Numbered from the stretch's first letter, positions 7,923 to 17,197 are shown. The stretch: DNA of 64,000 bases from Streptomyces sp. Sge12 (GCF_002080455.1 NZ_CP020555.1:5864501-5928500); one strand, 5' to 3'. Program-made: numbers and translations. Notes: a model not told the origin generated them from the letters alone.

Positions 7923-8867
7923 GTGACGGTGCTTGATCCACAGGGTTTGTACGAATGGGATGCCAAGGGCCTGGCGGTGGCCGACCTGGCAGTCGCCCAG
8001 GACTCGGCCGGGCTGGTCATGCTGTACCACTTCGAGGGGTACATCGACGCGGGTGAGGCCGGGGAGCAGATCGTCGAGCGGCTGCTGGACACCCTGCCCC
8101 ACCAGGTGGTCGCCCGGTTCGACGCCGACCGGCTGGTGGACTACCGGGCCCGGCGCCCGCTGCTGACGTTCCAGCGCGACCACTGGACGGAGTTCGAGGA
8201 GCCGCGGCTGGAGGTCCGGCTCGTCCAGGACGCCACCGGCGCCCCCTTCCTGCTGCTGTCCGGCCCCGAGCCGGACGTGGAGTGGGAGCGCTTCTCCGTC
8301 GCCGTCCGGCAGATCGTCGAGCGCCTCGGCGTCCGCCTCTCCGTCAACTTCCACGGCATCCCGATGGGCGTCCCGCACACCCGTCCCGTGGGCATCACCC
8401 CGCACGGCAACCGGACCGACCTGATGCCGGGCCACCGCAGCCCCTTCGACGAGGCACAGGTCCCGGGCAGCGCCGAGTCCCTCGTGGAGTTCCGACTGGC
8501 CCAGGCCGGGCACGACGTCCTGGGTGTCGCCGCCCACGTACCGCACTACGTCGCGCGCTCCCCGTACCCGGACGCCGCGCTGACCGTGCTGGAGGCGATC
8601 ACGGCGGCGACCGGGCTGGTGCTGCCGGCCGTGGCGCACGCACTGCGCACCGAGGCGCACCGCACCCAGACGGAGATCGACCGGCAGATCCGCGAGGGCG
8701 ACGAGGAGTTGGTCAGCCTGGTGCAGGGGCTGGAGCACCAGTACGACGCGGCTGCCGGGGCCGAGACCCGGGGCAACATGATCGCCGAGCCGGCGGAGCT
8801 GCCGTCGGCGGACGAGATCGGCCGCGAGTTCGAGCGCTTCCTCGCGGAGCGCGAGGGCGAGAACTGA
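7923..8867 (+). CDS. PAC2-family protein
   Basis: The 314-aa protein starts at GTG 7923 (GTG 7929 is also possible), just behind GAGGAGGAG at 7912-7920. Its fold family, PAC2, is named after a eukaryotic proteasome assembly chaperone and is widespread in actinobacteria. Recognisable stretches are YHFEGYIDAGEAG, FDADRLVDYRARRP and FHGIPMGVPHTRP. Streptomyces encodes a proteasome, so a link is conceivable but unproven. Its TGA lies within the -35 box proposed for coaE. Confidence 0.8.
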   Translation: MTVLDPQGLYEWDAKGLAVADLAVAQDSAGLVMLYHFEGYIDAGEAGEQIVERLLDTLPHQVVARFDADRLVDYRARRPLLTFQRDHWTEFEEPRLEVRLVQDATGAPFLLLSGPEPDVEWERFSVAVRQIVERLGVRLSVNFHGIPMGVPHTRPVGITPHGNRTDLMPGHRSPFDEAQVPGSAESLVEFRLAQAGHDVLGVAAHVPHYVARSPYPDAALTVLEAITAATGLVLPAVAHALRTEAHRTQTEIDRQIREGDEELVSLVQGLEHQYDAAAGAETRGNMIAEPAELPSADEIGREFERFLAEREGEN

Positions 8868-8891
8868 CGTACGGACGGCGCCCCCTATGCT
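8864..8891 (+). promoter_or_regulatory. Promoter for a leaderless coaE transcript
   Basis: CTGACG (8864-8869), a 16-nt spacer and TATGCT (8886-8891) end 7 nt before the coaE ATG at 8899. There is no Shine-Dalgarno sequence, so transcription probably starts at or beside the start codon. Confidence 0.55.
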
Positions 8892-8898
8892 GCGGGGC

Positions 8899-9507
8899 AT
8901 GCTGAAAGTAGGCCTGACGGGCGGAATCGGTGCCGGCAAGAGCGAGGTCTCGCGACTGCTGGCGGGGTACGGGGCGATCGTCGTCGACGCCGATCGGATC
9001 GCGCGAGAGGTCGTCGAGCCCGGTACGCCGGGACTCGCGGCCGTCGTCGCGGCCTTCGGGGAGTCGGTGCTGACCGCACAGGGCACGCTGGACCGCCCCA
9101 AGCTGGGCTCCATCGTGTTCGCGGACCCGGCGAAGCTGCAGACGCTGAACGCGATCGTGCACCCCCTGGTGGGGGCCCGGTCGGCCGAGCTGGAGGCCGC
9201 CGCGGGGGCCGACGCGATCGTGGTGCACGACGTACCGCTGCTCGCGGAGAACGGCCTGGCGCCCCTCTACGACCTCGTCGTCGTCGTGGACGCGTCCCCG
9301 GAGACCCAGCTGACCCGGCTCACCGCGCTGCGCGGGATGGCCGAGGAGGAGGCGCGGGCCCGGATGGCCGCGCAGGCCACGCGGGAGCAGCGGCTCGCGG
9401 TGGCGACCCTCGTGATCGACAACGACGGGCCGCTGGAGGCGCTGGAACCTCAGGTGCGCACGGTGTGGGAAGACCTCGTGGAGCGGGCCTCCGGCGGGTC
9501 CGCCTGA
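8899..9507 (+). CDS. coaE: Dephospho-CoA kinase
   Basis: The enzyme (202 aa) phosphorylates dephospho-CoA to coenzyme A, the last step of CoA synthesis. Walker A is GLTGGIGAGKS close to the N-terminus. The family motifs DADRIAREVVEPG and HPLVGARSAELEAA follow, and VVDASPETQLTRL forms the lid region. ATG 8899 (MLKVGLTGG) fits the family better than ATG 8887, which overlaps the proposed -10 box. The length is normal. Confidence 0.95.
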   Translation: MLKVGLTGGIGAGKSEVSRLLAGYGAIVVDADRIAREVVEPGTPGLAAVVAAFGESVLTAQGTLDRPKLGSIVFADPAKLQTLNAIVHPLVGARSAELEAAAGADAIVVHDVPLLAENGLAPLYDLVVVVDASPETQLTRLTALRGMAEEEARARMAAQATREQRLAVATLVIDNDGPLEALEPQVRTVWEDLVERASGGSA

Positions 9508-9573
9508 CGTGTGCACGGAATAGCGGGTGGGGCGGGGGCGTTGAACGCGCCCGTAGAGGGAAGGATTTCGACC

Positions 9574-9975
9574 GTGTCCGAGACCACGCGCCCCACCCCG
9601 CCCAGTCCGGAAACCCACGTCATCGACTACCGGGCCGCCGAGCACCTGCTCGCCGCCCGGGACCCGCGCGGTGCGGTCAAGCTGCTCGACTCGGTGATAG
9701 CCGCGCACCCGGAGAACACGGCGGCCCGGCTGCTGCGCGCCCGGGCCTTCTTCGCCGCGGCGCAACTGCGTCCGGCGGAGCTCGAGTTCGAGCTCGTGCT
9801 GGAGCGGGAGCCGGACAACGCCTTCGCCCACTTCGCGCTGGCCCGGACGTTCCAGCGCTCGGGCCGGCCGGAGCAGGCGCGCCGGCACTTCCGCCTCGCG
9901 GCGGCCCTCGACCCGCAGCCCGAGTACCTTGCGGCGGCCCGCTTCGAGGACCCGGCCGCGGGCGACTCCGCCTGA
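9574..9975 (+). CDS. Tetratricopeptide repeat protein
   Basis: The protein has 133 aa and starts at GTG 9574 behind GAGGGAAGGA. It contains about three TPR units: AAEHLLAARDPRGAVKLLDS, then ARLLRARAFFAAAQLRPAEL, then AHFALARTFQRSGRPEQARR. The last unit matches the consensus best. It has no signal peptide, so it is likely a cytoplasmic scaffold. The partner is unknown. It sits 66 nt behind coaE and may be transcribed with it. Confidence 0.8.
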   Translation: MSETTRPTPPSPETHVIDYRAAEHLLAARDPRGAVKLLDSVIAAHPENTAARLLRARAFFAAAQLRPAELEFELVLEREPDNAFAHFALARTFQRSGRPEQARRHFRLAAALDPQPEYLAAARFEDPAAGDSA

Positions 9976-9997
9976 CGCACGCGCTTCCGGCCACGCG

Positions 9998-10264
9998 TCA
10001 CCGGTTTTCGGGCGGCTCGTACGGCGGGACGTCCGGGCCGGGCTGGTAGTGCGGCCCCTGGCGCATGTGCCGCACGATCATGAACAGGTCCACGGCCACG
10101 ATCACCGCCAGGACCCCGCAGGCGGCCGCCCATCCCGGGCGGCCCACCAGCGAGAACACGGCCGTGCCGGCGGCGGCCCAGACCAGCCCCCACACACCCA
10201 GCCAGAACCGCAGCCGCAGCGGACTGCGCGCGGTCACGGGCTCGTTTCCGGAACGCATGGACAT
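9998..10264 (-). CDS. Small two-helix membrane protein (DUF6343-like)
   Basis: The protein has 88 aa and starts at ATG 10264, 5 nt behind GGGAGAGG (complement); a second ATG lies 6 nt downstream. The N-terminal motif NEPVTARSPLRLR is followed by two membrane helices (LGVWGLVWAAAGTAVFSLV and AACGVLAVIVAVDLFMIV) and a Pro-rich tail (PGPDVPPYEPPENR). This pattern matches a Streptomyces family I know as DUF6343. The function is unknown. Confidence 0.65.
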   Translation of the reverse strand: MSMRSGNEPVTARSPLRLRFWLGVWGLVWAAAGTAVFSLVGRPGWAAACGVLAVIVAVDLFMIVRHMRQGPHYQPGPDVPPYEPPENR

Positions 10265-10336
10265 CGCCTCTCCCGTCCATGGTCCCACTCCGGTCGGCGG
10301 CCGCGGGGCGGGGCATGGGTCGGGCTACGGCTTCGG

Positions 10337-10954
10337 CTACGGGTTGAGCTTGTGCACGGCCTTGGTGGTCGTCTTCTTGAACTCGGGGACCGGGGCGTGG
10401 GACAGGTCGCCCATCTGACCCCACTGGACGACGGTCACGGTGGAGCCGTCGCGCCCGATCCCGAACAGGTGCACGCCGGGCTCGGACTCGGGGATCGAGA
10501 CGTGGACCCCGTAGACGTGCGCGCCCTCCTCGACGGGCAGCGTGCCGTAGTCCTGCCAGGACGCGGTGCCGCCCGGGGTCGTCCGCAGCCAGTCTGCGGC
10601 GCAGGCCGCGACCTTGCGCTCCAGGGTGCCCGCGAGCTTGGCCGCCGCGGCGGGCGAGGCGGACCGTACGGAGACCTGAACGGCGCCCGTGTCGAACTCG
10701 GTGCCGAAGACGCGGTGCCAGCTGCCCGCGGTCGGCAGCACGCCGTCCAGGCAGAACGGCGGGGTCTCGGGCAGCCCCTTGGTGACCGCGCCCGCGTACC
10801 AGGGCGAGGAGGGGTGCGGCGGGAGGTCGGCGCCGGCCAGGAAGCCGGGGGCGGTGGCCGCCGCGGCCGAGGTGGAGGCGGTCAGGACGAGGGCGGCGGC
10901 CGCCGCGACGATCGCGGTGGCGAGCGTGGCGGCGGTGTCGGTGCGTCGGAACAT
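10337..10954 (-). CDS. Secreted protein of unknown function
   Basis: The protein has 205 aa. A clear signal peptide (basic MFRRTD start, an Ala/Val/Leu-rich core, cleavage near SAAAATA) is followed by one globular domain with two cysteines (PFCLDG and VAACAADW) that could form a disulfide. I do not recognise the family; the layout resembles actinobacterial extracytoplasmic sensor domains. It is divergent from the HTH membrane protein gene at 11141, and the two share a 186-bp upstream region. Confidence 0.6.
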   Translation of the reverse strand: MFRRTDTAATLATAIVAAAAALVLTASTSAAAATAPGFLAGADLPPHPSSPWYAGAVTKGLPETPPFCLDGVLPTAGSWHRVFGTEFDTGAVQVSVRSASPAAAAKLAGTLERKVAACAADWLRTTPGGTASWQDYGTLPVEEGAHVYGVHVSIPESEPGVHLFGIGRDGSTVTVVQWGQMGDLSHAPVPEFKKTTTKAVHKLNP

Positions 10955-11140
10955 GGTCGGTTCTCCCCGTGAGCGTCGAGTGCTGCGCTGTGCTGTGTGC
11001 CTGATGAGCCTGTTCCCCGGACGGCGTGGCGGGCGACGGATTGGGGCGAATCCGGGACGCTGGAACGTCCGTACGCGCTGTCACCTGGGGGAACACCTCA
11101 TGCATGGAACGCTGTCGCGGGACGCGGAACGGGGGAGAGC

Positions 11141-12502
11141 GTGAGTGAGGCCGAGAATTTCGCGCGGCTGATGCGGGATCTGAAGGGGCGTGCGGGGCTC
11201 AGTTACGGGGTCTTGGCGCGCCGGCTGCACACGAGTACGTCGACGCTGCACCGGTACTGCAACGGGGAGGCGCTGCCGGCGGAGTTCGCCGTGGTGGACC
11301 GCTTCGCCCGGGCGTGCGGGGCATCGCAGGGGGAGGCCGTGGACCTGCACCGGGCCTGGCTGCTGGCGGACGCGCGGCGGCGTGCGGGGGCGGTGCCGGT
11401 GCCTCTGCCGGGGCCTGCGCTTCGGCCCGAGCCCGTGACCGAGCCCGTGACCGGGCCCGAGCCCATGACCGTGACCGAGTCCGGGCAGGAACCCGTGACC
11501 GAGCCCGAGCCCGAGCCCGAGCCGGAGCCCGAGGCCGAGTCCCTTGTCGTCGGGGCGTCGGAGCCGGTGGTCCGGCGGGCCCGGTACCGGCGGCGGGCCG
11601 CCGTGGTCGCCGCGGCGGGGCTGGCGGCCGGGGCGGTGGCCGTGGCGCTGCTGGCGGCGGCCGGCCCCGATTCCCGCGCGCCGCGCACGGGTGGGAGTAC
11701 GGGCACGGGCGCGACCCCGCCCGCCGCATCGGTACCGGCGGCGCCCGGCGCACCGCAGCCGGCGTCGTCGGCCGATGCGCCCGGGCCGACGGCTTCGACG
11801 GACCCGACCGGGGCATCGGTGCCGGGATCCGGCCCGCCCACCGGCCCGCCGTCCGCGTCGCCGCCGGCCCGGGCCCCGGGCCGGGCCCCGGCCGCGCCCC
11901 TCAAGGCGGCGGTCCGCTCGCACGTGTGGACCGCCGGCTGCGACCACGCCTACCTCTCCGAGCGGGGTCCCGGCTCCGTGGCCCCGCCGCCCGTGGAGGC
12001 GGACGCGCCCGCCTGGGCGTCGGCGCAGCGTGCCGTGCACGCCGGGTCGCAGATCGTGGAGGTCACCCTGCACGGCACCGGCCCGGGCGCCGTGGTCCTG
12101 GAGGATCTGGAGGTACGGGTGGCCGCCCGCCGCAAGCCGCCGGCCTGGAACGTCTACCAGATGTCGCAGGGCTGCGGCGGCGGGCTCACCCCCGCCGTGT
12201 TCGCCGTCAACCTGGACGCGCCGCGCCCCCTGGCCCGGCCCGTCGCCGGGAACGACGCCGGCAGCCCGCTGCCCGCCCCCGCCTTCCCGCTGCGCGTCTC
12301 GGCCGCCGAGCCGGTCGTCCTGCGGGTGGAGGCGAGCACCACGGGATGCGACTGCGACTGGTCGCTCGACCTGCGGTGGACCGGCCCGTCCGGGTCGGGC
12401 ACCCTGCGCATCGACGACGGCGGACGGCCGCTGCGCACCAGCGCCGCGACCGGTCGTCCGGTGTACGGGTACGCGCTGGAGCAGGGCCGCTGGGCCCGCT
12501 GA
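11141..12502 (+). CDS. HTH protein with transmembrane anchor and extracellular domain
   Basis: The protein has 453 aa and starts at GTG 11141 behind GGGGGAGAG. Residues 1-85 form an Xre-type helix-turn-helix (LSYGVLARRLHTSTSTLHRY). A Pro-Glu run (EPEPEPEPEPEAES), one membrane helix (AAVVAAAGLAAGAVAVALLA), a long Pro/Ser/Thr-rich linker and an extracellular domain with several Cys (CDHAYLS, GCGGG, GCDCDW) follow. The order suggests a one-piece sensor that binds DNA inside and senses a signal outside. The target is unknown. A 14-codon upstream frame (11101-11144) ends across its start codon. Confidence 0.7.
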   Translation: MSEAENFARLMRDLKGRAGLSYGVLARRLHTSTSTLHRYCNGEALPAEFAVVDRFARACGASQGEAVDLHRAWLLADARRRAGAVPVPLPGPALRPEPVTEPVTGPEPMTVTESGQEPVTEPEPEPEPEPEAESLVVGASEPVVRRARYRRRAAVVAAAGLAAGAVAVALLAAAGPDSRAPRTGGSTGTGATPPAASVPAAPGAPQPASSADAPGPTASTDPTGASVPGSGPPTGPPSASPPARAPGRAPAAPLKAAVRSHVWTAGCDHAYLSERGPGSVAPPPVEADAPAWASAQRAVHAGSQIVEVTLHGTGPGAVVLEDLEVRVAARRKPPAWNVYQMSQGCGGGLTPAVFAVNLDAPRPLARPVAGNDAGSPLPAPAFPLRVSAAEPVVLRVEASTTGCDCDWSLDLRWTGPSGSGTLRIDDGGRPLRTSAATGRPVYGYALEQGRWAR

Positions 12503-12520
12503 ACCGCAGGTCAGAGGGTG

Positions 12521-12543
12521 TTGTCGGTGGCCGCGCCTAGACT
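12521..12543 (+). promoter_or_regulatory. PafBC/RecA-NDp damage promoter of the SNF2-SWIM operon
   Basis: TTGTCGGTG (12521-12529), exactly 8 nt, then TAGACT (12538-12543) is a perfect match to the actinobacterial LexA-independent DNA-damage promoter TTGTCRGTG-N8-TANNNT. The SNF2 gene starts 70 nt downstream. Confidence 0.75.
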
Positions 12544-12612
12544 CGTCGACACGGGGGCACACCGACGGCGCCGCCGGGCACCACCGAGGGACGACGGGGG
12601 AGGGGGACAGCG

Positions 12613-15441
12613 ATGAGCATGCAGCCGCAGGCCACCGCACTGCTGCGGCACGCCGCCGTCTTCCTGCCCGCTGCCGTCCCCCGGGAGGGGCGGGTCGCCT
12701 TCTGGGCGCCCGACGGGGACGCCCTGCCCGAGGCGGGCGAGTCCGGGCCGCTCACCGTCGTACGCCCGCACGGCGACGGGGTCCGCAGCCGGACGGTGCC
12801 CGCGGTGACCTTCACCGTCGCCGCCGCCCTGCCGCTGCTCGCGCAGGCACCGCGCAGCCCCGCCGCGCATCCCGCCACCCGCGCCTGGGGCACCGCCGCC
12901 CGGCAGGCGCTCACCCTGGCCGCCCGTGGCCGGCTCCTGCCCGGGCTCACCCCCGAGGGCGTCGACGCCTGGCGGGCCGGGCCGCTCGACGCCGCCGACA
13001 TCGACCACCTCCGCGCGGTCGCCGCCGCGCTGCCGCACGAGGGGTACGCGACCCCCCTGGCCGGCCGCCGCCCCCTCCAGCTGCCCGAACCGGAGGCTCT
13101 GGTCCGCGCGTTCCTCGACGCGGTCGCCGACAGCCTGCCCCGCACCCCGGCCGCCGCCGTGGCCGCCGGGCGGCCGTTCGCCGCGCGGGAGCCGCAGCGG
13201 GTGCCCGGCATACAGGACTGGGCCGCGCAGGTCGCGGTCGGCGCCGACACCGGGGTGGGAATCTCCCTCCGGCTCGACCTGTCGTCCTTCCGTCTCTTCG
13301 ACGAGGCGGAGGAAGCCGACATCCACCGCGCCGGGGCCGCCGTCGTCCAGGTCCACAGCCTCGCCGATCCGACCCTGGTCACCGATGCCGGGCAGCTGTG
13401 GGCGGGCACCGCGGCGGCCGGCTTCGGCCCGCGGGCCCGGATCGACGCGGTGCTCGCGCTGCGCCGGGCCGCCCGGGTCTGGCCGCCGCTGCTGCGCCTG
13501 CTGGACCAGCCCGTGCCCGACGCCCTCGCCCTGTCCGACCCGGAGCTGGAGGACCTGCTCGGGGTGGTCGCGAGCCGGCTGGCGGCCGCCGGAGTCCTGG
13601 TCCACTGGCCGCGCGAGCTGGCCCGTACGCTGTCGGCGACCGCCGTCGTACGGTCCACCGCGCCCGGATCCGCGACCGACGGGACCGCCTTCTTCGACGC
13701 CGAGCACCTCTTCGCCTTCTCCTGGGAGCTGGCGCTGGGCGGCGACCGGCTCACCCCCGGGGAGATGGACGCGCTCGCCCGGGCGCACCGGCCCGTCGTC
13801 CGGCTGCGCGACCAGTGGGTGCGGGTCGATCCGGAGCTGGTGCGCAAGGCGCGCAAGCGGGAGCTGGGGGTGCTGGACCCGGTCGACGCGCTGGCCACCG
13901 TACTGACGGGGACGGCCGAGGTCGACGGCGCGCCCGTCGAGGCGGTGCCGGTGGGGGCACTGGCCGCCCTGCGCGACCGGCTGACGGGGGAGCACGCTCC
14001 GCTGCCGCAGCCCGCCGCCCTCAAGGCCACCCTGCGCGACTACCAGGCGCGCGGCCTGGCCTGGCTGGACCTGATGACCTCCCTCGGCCTCGGCGGCTGC
14101 CTCGCCGACGACATGGGCCTCGGCAAGACCGTCACGCTGATCGCGCTGCACCTGCACCGGGACCGGCCGGAGCCGACGCTCGTCGTGTGCCCGGCGTCCC
14201 TCCTCGGCAACTGGCAGCGGGAGATCGAGAAGTTCGCCCCCGGCACGCCCGTGCGCCGCTTCCACGGCGGCAGCCGCAGCATCGAGGATCTGACCTCGTG
14301 CGCCGGCGGGTTCGTGCTCACCACGTACGGGACGATGCGCGCCAGCGCCGCGCTGCTCGCCGAACAGAGCTGGGGCATGGTCGTCGCCGACGAGGCGCAG
14401 CACGTCAAGAACCCGCATTCGGCGACGGCGAAGGCACTGCGCACGGTTCCGGCGCCGGCCCGGGTGGCGCTGACCGGCACCCCGGTGGAGAACAACCTCT
14501 CCGAGCTGTGGGCACTGCTCGACTGGACCACGCCGGGGCTGCTGGGCCCGCTGACCGCGTTCCGGGCCCGTCATGCCCGCCCCGTGGAGCACCAGCAGGA
14601 GGAGGACGGCGGCAATGAGGCGGCCGTCGCCCGGCTGGCCGCGCTCGTCCGGCCGTTCCTGCTGCGGCGCAAGAAGTCCGACCCGGGGATCGCGCCCGAG
14701 CTGCCGCCGAAGACCGAGACCGACCATCCGGTCTCCCTCACCCGGGAGCAGGCATCGCTCTACCGGGCCGCGGTGGACGAGGCGATGGCCGTGATCGAGT
14801 CGAGCGAGGGCATGGAACGGCGCGGCATGATCATGAAGTTGCTGGCCTCGCTCAAACAGATCTGCAACCACCCCGCCCAGTACCTGAAGGAGGAGCAGCC
14901 CCGGATCCCCCACCGCTCGGGCAAACTCGCCCTGCTGGACGAGCTGCTGGACACGATCCTGGCCGAGGGCGGCTCGGTGCTGGTCTTCACCCAGTACGTG
15001 ACGATGGCCCGCCTGATCGAACGGCACCTCCAGGCCCGCGGGATCGCTTCGCAGCTGCTGCACGGCGGGACGCCGGTGCCGCGCCGCGAGGAGCTGGTCG
15101 ACCGCTTCCAGGCGGGCGAGGTCCCGGTCTTCCTGCTGTCGCTGAAGGCGGCGGGCACCGGCCTGAACCTCACCCGGGCCGGGCACGTCATCCACTTCGA
15201 CCGCTGGTGGAACCCGGCCGTCGAGGAACAGGCCACCGACCGCGCCTACCGCATCGGCCAGACCCAGCCCGTACAGGTCCACCGGATCATCGCCGAAGGC
15301 ACCGTCGAGGACCGCATCGCCGAGATGCTGGAGGCGAAGCGGGCCCTGGCCGACGCGGTCCTGGGGTCCGGTGAGTCGGCACTGACCGAGCTGACCGACC
15401 GTGAGCTGGCCGACCTCGTCTCCCTGCGGAGGCCCGGATGA
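12613..15441 (+). CDS. SNF2-family DNA helicase/translocase
   Basis: The protein has 942 aa. The first half is the bacterial SNF2-associated region. From about residue 476 come the helicase motifs: Walker A LADDMGLGKT (about 497-506), DEAQ (593-596), LTGTPVENN, VFTQYV, and motif VI QATDRAYRIGQ (near 875). Such enzymes use ATP to move along double-stranded DNA and displace bound proteins. ATG 12613 has GGGGGAGGGGGAC upstream. The stop overlaps the SWIM gene by 4 bp (ATGA). The promoter matches the DNA-damage consensus, which suggests a role in repair or replication restart (inference). Confidence 0.9.
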   Translation: MSMQPQATALLRHAAVFLPAAVPREGRVAFWAPDGDALPEAGESGPLTVVRPHGDGVRSRTVPAVTFTVAAALPLLAQAPRSPAAHPATRAWGTAARQALTLAARGRLLPGLTPEGVDAWRAGPLDAADIDHLRAVAAALPHEGYATPLAGRRPLQLPEPEALVRAFLDAVADSLPRTPAAAVAAGRPFAAREPQRVPGIQDWAAQVAVGADTGVGISLRLDLSSFRLFDEAEEADIHRAGAAVVQVHSLADPTLVTDAGQLWAGTAAAGFGPRARIDAVLALRRAARVWPPLLRLLDQPVPDALALSDPELEDLLGVVASRLAAAGVLVHWPRELARTLSATAVVRSTAPGSATDGTAFFDAEHLFAFSWELALGGDRLTPGEMDALARAHRPVVRLRDQWVRVDPELVRKARKRELGVLDPVDALATVLTGTAEVDGAPVEAVPVGALAALRDRLTGEHAPLPQPAALKATLRDYQARGLAWLDLMTSLGLGGCLADDMGLGKTVTLIALHLHRDRPEPTLVVCPASLLGNWQREIEKFAPGTPVRRFHGGSRSIEDLTSCAGGFVLTTYGTMRASAALLAEQSWGMVVADEAQHVKNPHSATAKALRTVPAPARVALTGTPVENNLSELWALLDWTTPGLLGPLTAFRARHARPVEHQQEEDGGNEAAVARLAALVRPFLLRRKKSDPGIAPELPPKTETDHPVSLTREQASLYRAAVDEAMAVIESSEGMERRGMIMKLLASLKQICNHPAQYLKEEQPRIPHRSGKLALLDELLDTILAEGGSVLVFTQYVTMARLIERHLQARGIASQLLHGGTPVPRREELVDRFQAGEVPVFLLSLKAAGTGLNLTRAGHVIHFDRWWNPAVEEQATDRAYRIGQTQPVQVHRIIAEGTVEDRIAEMLEAKRALADAVLGSGESALTELTDRELADLVSLRRPG

Positions 15442-16643
15442 TCACCGCGCGGGACGACCGCCGCCGCACCTTCGAGACCGTGCCCGCCGGGGTCGAGGCG
15501 GTCAGCTGGTGGGGCCGGGCCTGGGTGTCGGCGCTGGAGGAGGTCTCCCGCGACACCGCCCGCCTGGGCCGGGGGCGCACCTACGCCGAGGAGGGGCACG
15601 TCGACGCGGTCACCGTCACCCCCGGGCGGATCGTGGCGTACGTCCGGGGCAGCCGGCCCCGCCCGTACCGCACCGAGCTGACCCTGCCCGCCTTCGCGGA
15701 CCCGGAGTGGGACGAACTGCTGGAGTCGGTCGCGGCCGACCCTGCCGCGCTCGCCTCGCTGCTGGAGCGGGAGGTACCGCAGTCGCTCGCGGGGGCCGTG
15801 CTGCCCGGCGCGGGAGAGCTCGTCCCGCGCTGCTCCTGCCCGGACTTCGGGCGTCCGCCGTGCAAGCACGCGGCGGCCCTCTGCTACCGGGCGGCCCGCC
15901 TCCTGGACGAGGACCCGTTCGTCCTGCTGCTCCTGCGCGGCCGCGGGGAGCGGGAGCTCCTCGATGAGCTCACCCGCCGCAATGCCGCCCACGCCGCGCG
16001 CGAACAGCCCGATGCGGCGCCCGGTTTCCCCGGCGTTCCGGCCCGGGCGGCACTGGCCCGCACCGGTCTGCCGCTGCTGCCCGCGCCGCTGCCCGCGCCC
16101 GCCGCCGTGGGCCTGCCGCCCGCCTACCCGGCCGACCCGGCGGCCCCGGACCCGCTGGCGCTCGACCAGCTCGCCTGCGACGCGGCCGCCCGCGCCCTCG
16201 CGCTCCTGACCTCCGGCGAGGACCCGATCGCCGGGCTCACCCTCTGGCAGGACGCCGTCCGGCTGGCGTCCGCGCACCCCACGGCGGGGCTGACGGGCGC
16301 CGCCCGCACCCTGTACCGGGACCTGGCCCGGGCCACCGGTCGCAGCACCACCGACCTCGCCCGCGCCGCGGCGGCCTGGCGCCAGGGCGGCCGCGCCGCG
16401 CTCGCCGCCCTCGAAGAGCCCTGGGACCCGCCGGCGGGCCCCTTCGACCGGGCCCGGCCGGCCCTGCTCGCCGCGGGCCAGGGTGCCTTCCGCCCCGACC
16501 GCAACCGGCTGACGACCCGTGCCCGCCAGCTCCGCCTCGGTCGCGAGGGGCTCTGGTACTGCTACACGGACCGCCACGGCGACCAGGACTGGTGGCCGAC
16601 GGGCCGCCCCTCCGCGGACCCGGTCAGCGCGCTGCTGGACTGA
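15438..16643 (+). CDS. SWIM zinc-finger protein, partner of the SNF2 helicase
   Basis: The protein has 401 aa. The SWIM finger CSCPDFGRPPCKH (near residues 132-144) carries the CxC-xn-CxH zinc ligands. The N-terminal part (VPAGVEAVSWWGRAWVSALE) is typical of bacterial SWIM proteins encoded beside SNF2 helicases. SWIM domains are predicted DNA- or protein-binding modules. Translation is probably coupled to the helicase gene through the ATGA overlap. The last 20 bp overlap the convergent gene at 16624. Confidence 0.85.
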   Translation: MITARDDRRRTFETVPAGVEAVSWWGRAWVSALEEVSRDTARLGRGRTYAEEGHVDAVTVTPGRIVAYVRGSRPRPYRTELTLPAFADPEWDELLESVAADPAALASLLEREVPQSLAGAVLPGAGELVPRCSCPDFGRPPCKHAAALCYRAARLLDEDPFVLLLLRGRGERELLDELTRRNAAHAAREQPDAAPGFPGVPARAALARTGLPLLPAPLPAPAAVGLPPAYPADPAAPDPLALDQLACDAAARALALLTSGEDPIAGLTLWQDAVRLASAHPTAGLTGAARTLYRDLARATGRSTTDLARAAAAWRQGGRAALAALEEPWDPPAGPFDRARPALLAAGQGAFRPDRNRLTTRARQLRLGREGLWYCYTDRHGDQDWWPTGRPSADPVSALLD

Positions 16644-17172
16644 TGCCCTCCGCCCAGCGGGTCAGGGCGGTGAAATCGCGGTCGCGCAGCCCGTGGCGCG
16701 GGTGGACGCGCAGCAGGAGGGCCGGGGCCGGATGGTGCTCGGCGACCCAGGCGCGGTCGCGGGCGGTGATCATGTCGTCGACCCAGGCGAAGGGGCGACC
16801 GGCCGCCCAGTCACGCAGGTGGCGGGTCTTCCACGAGAGGCCGTCGGGGTCCTTGGCGAACAGTTCGGGCCACTCGACGACCGTCAGGTCGCCCGGCAGC
16901 CCGATGTGCGGGGAGATCATCGAGTTGGCCTGGTGGGTCCATGCGGTGGCCCAGGCGAGTTCGAAGGGCAGGGCCAGCAGCCGGGCACCGTGGGAGGGAT
17001 GGAGGCGCACCCGGGCGCCGCGCCTGGCCCTGCGGGACTCCGGGTCGCGGTAGGAGAGCCAGACGTCCGGCCACATCCGGTGGCTCCGGTATCCGCGCAG
17101 GCCGGCGAGGGGGGAGCGGAACGGGTTCAGGGGGCCGTCCACGTCGAGGAGGAGCAGCGGGCGATCGGTCAT
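16624..17172 (-). CDS. HAD-like hydrolase domain protein
   Basis: The protein has 182 aa from ATG 17172. The N-terminal LLLLDVDGPLNPF has the DxDG nucleophile motif of HAD phosphohydrolases. WVDDMITARDRAW near the C-terminus supplies the distal acidic pair. No cap domain is obvious, and the substrate is unknown. The frame extends upstream, but that part is the divergent chaplin promoter region. Three 7-bp repeats (17175-17195) abut its start codon. Confidence 0.65.
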   Translation of the reverse strand: MTDRPLLLLDVDGPLNPFRSPLAGLRGYRSHRMWPDVWLSYRDPESRRARRGARVRLHPSHGARLLALPFELAWATAWTHQANSMISPHIGLPGDLTVVEWPELFAKDPDGLSWKTRHLRDWAAGRPFAWVDDMITARDRAWVAEHHPAPALLLRVHPRHGLRDRDFTALTRWAEGISPAAR

Positions 17173-17174
17173 GA

Positions 17175-17195
17175 AGTACCCAGTACCCAGTACAC
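17175..17195. repeat. Three tandem 7-bp units between divergent genes
   Basis: AGTACCC, AGTACCC, AGTACAC follow one another without gaps, immediately before the HAD gene start and 2 nt before the -35 box of the chaplin promoter. They may be an operator. Confidence 0.5.
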
Positions 17196-17197
17196 GA

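Noticed and set aside
11101..11144. A 14-codon frame ending across the start of the HTH gene as a leader peptide
   Set aside because: It has no clear ribosome binding site and no regulatory codon pattern; it may be chance in GC-rich DNA.
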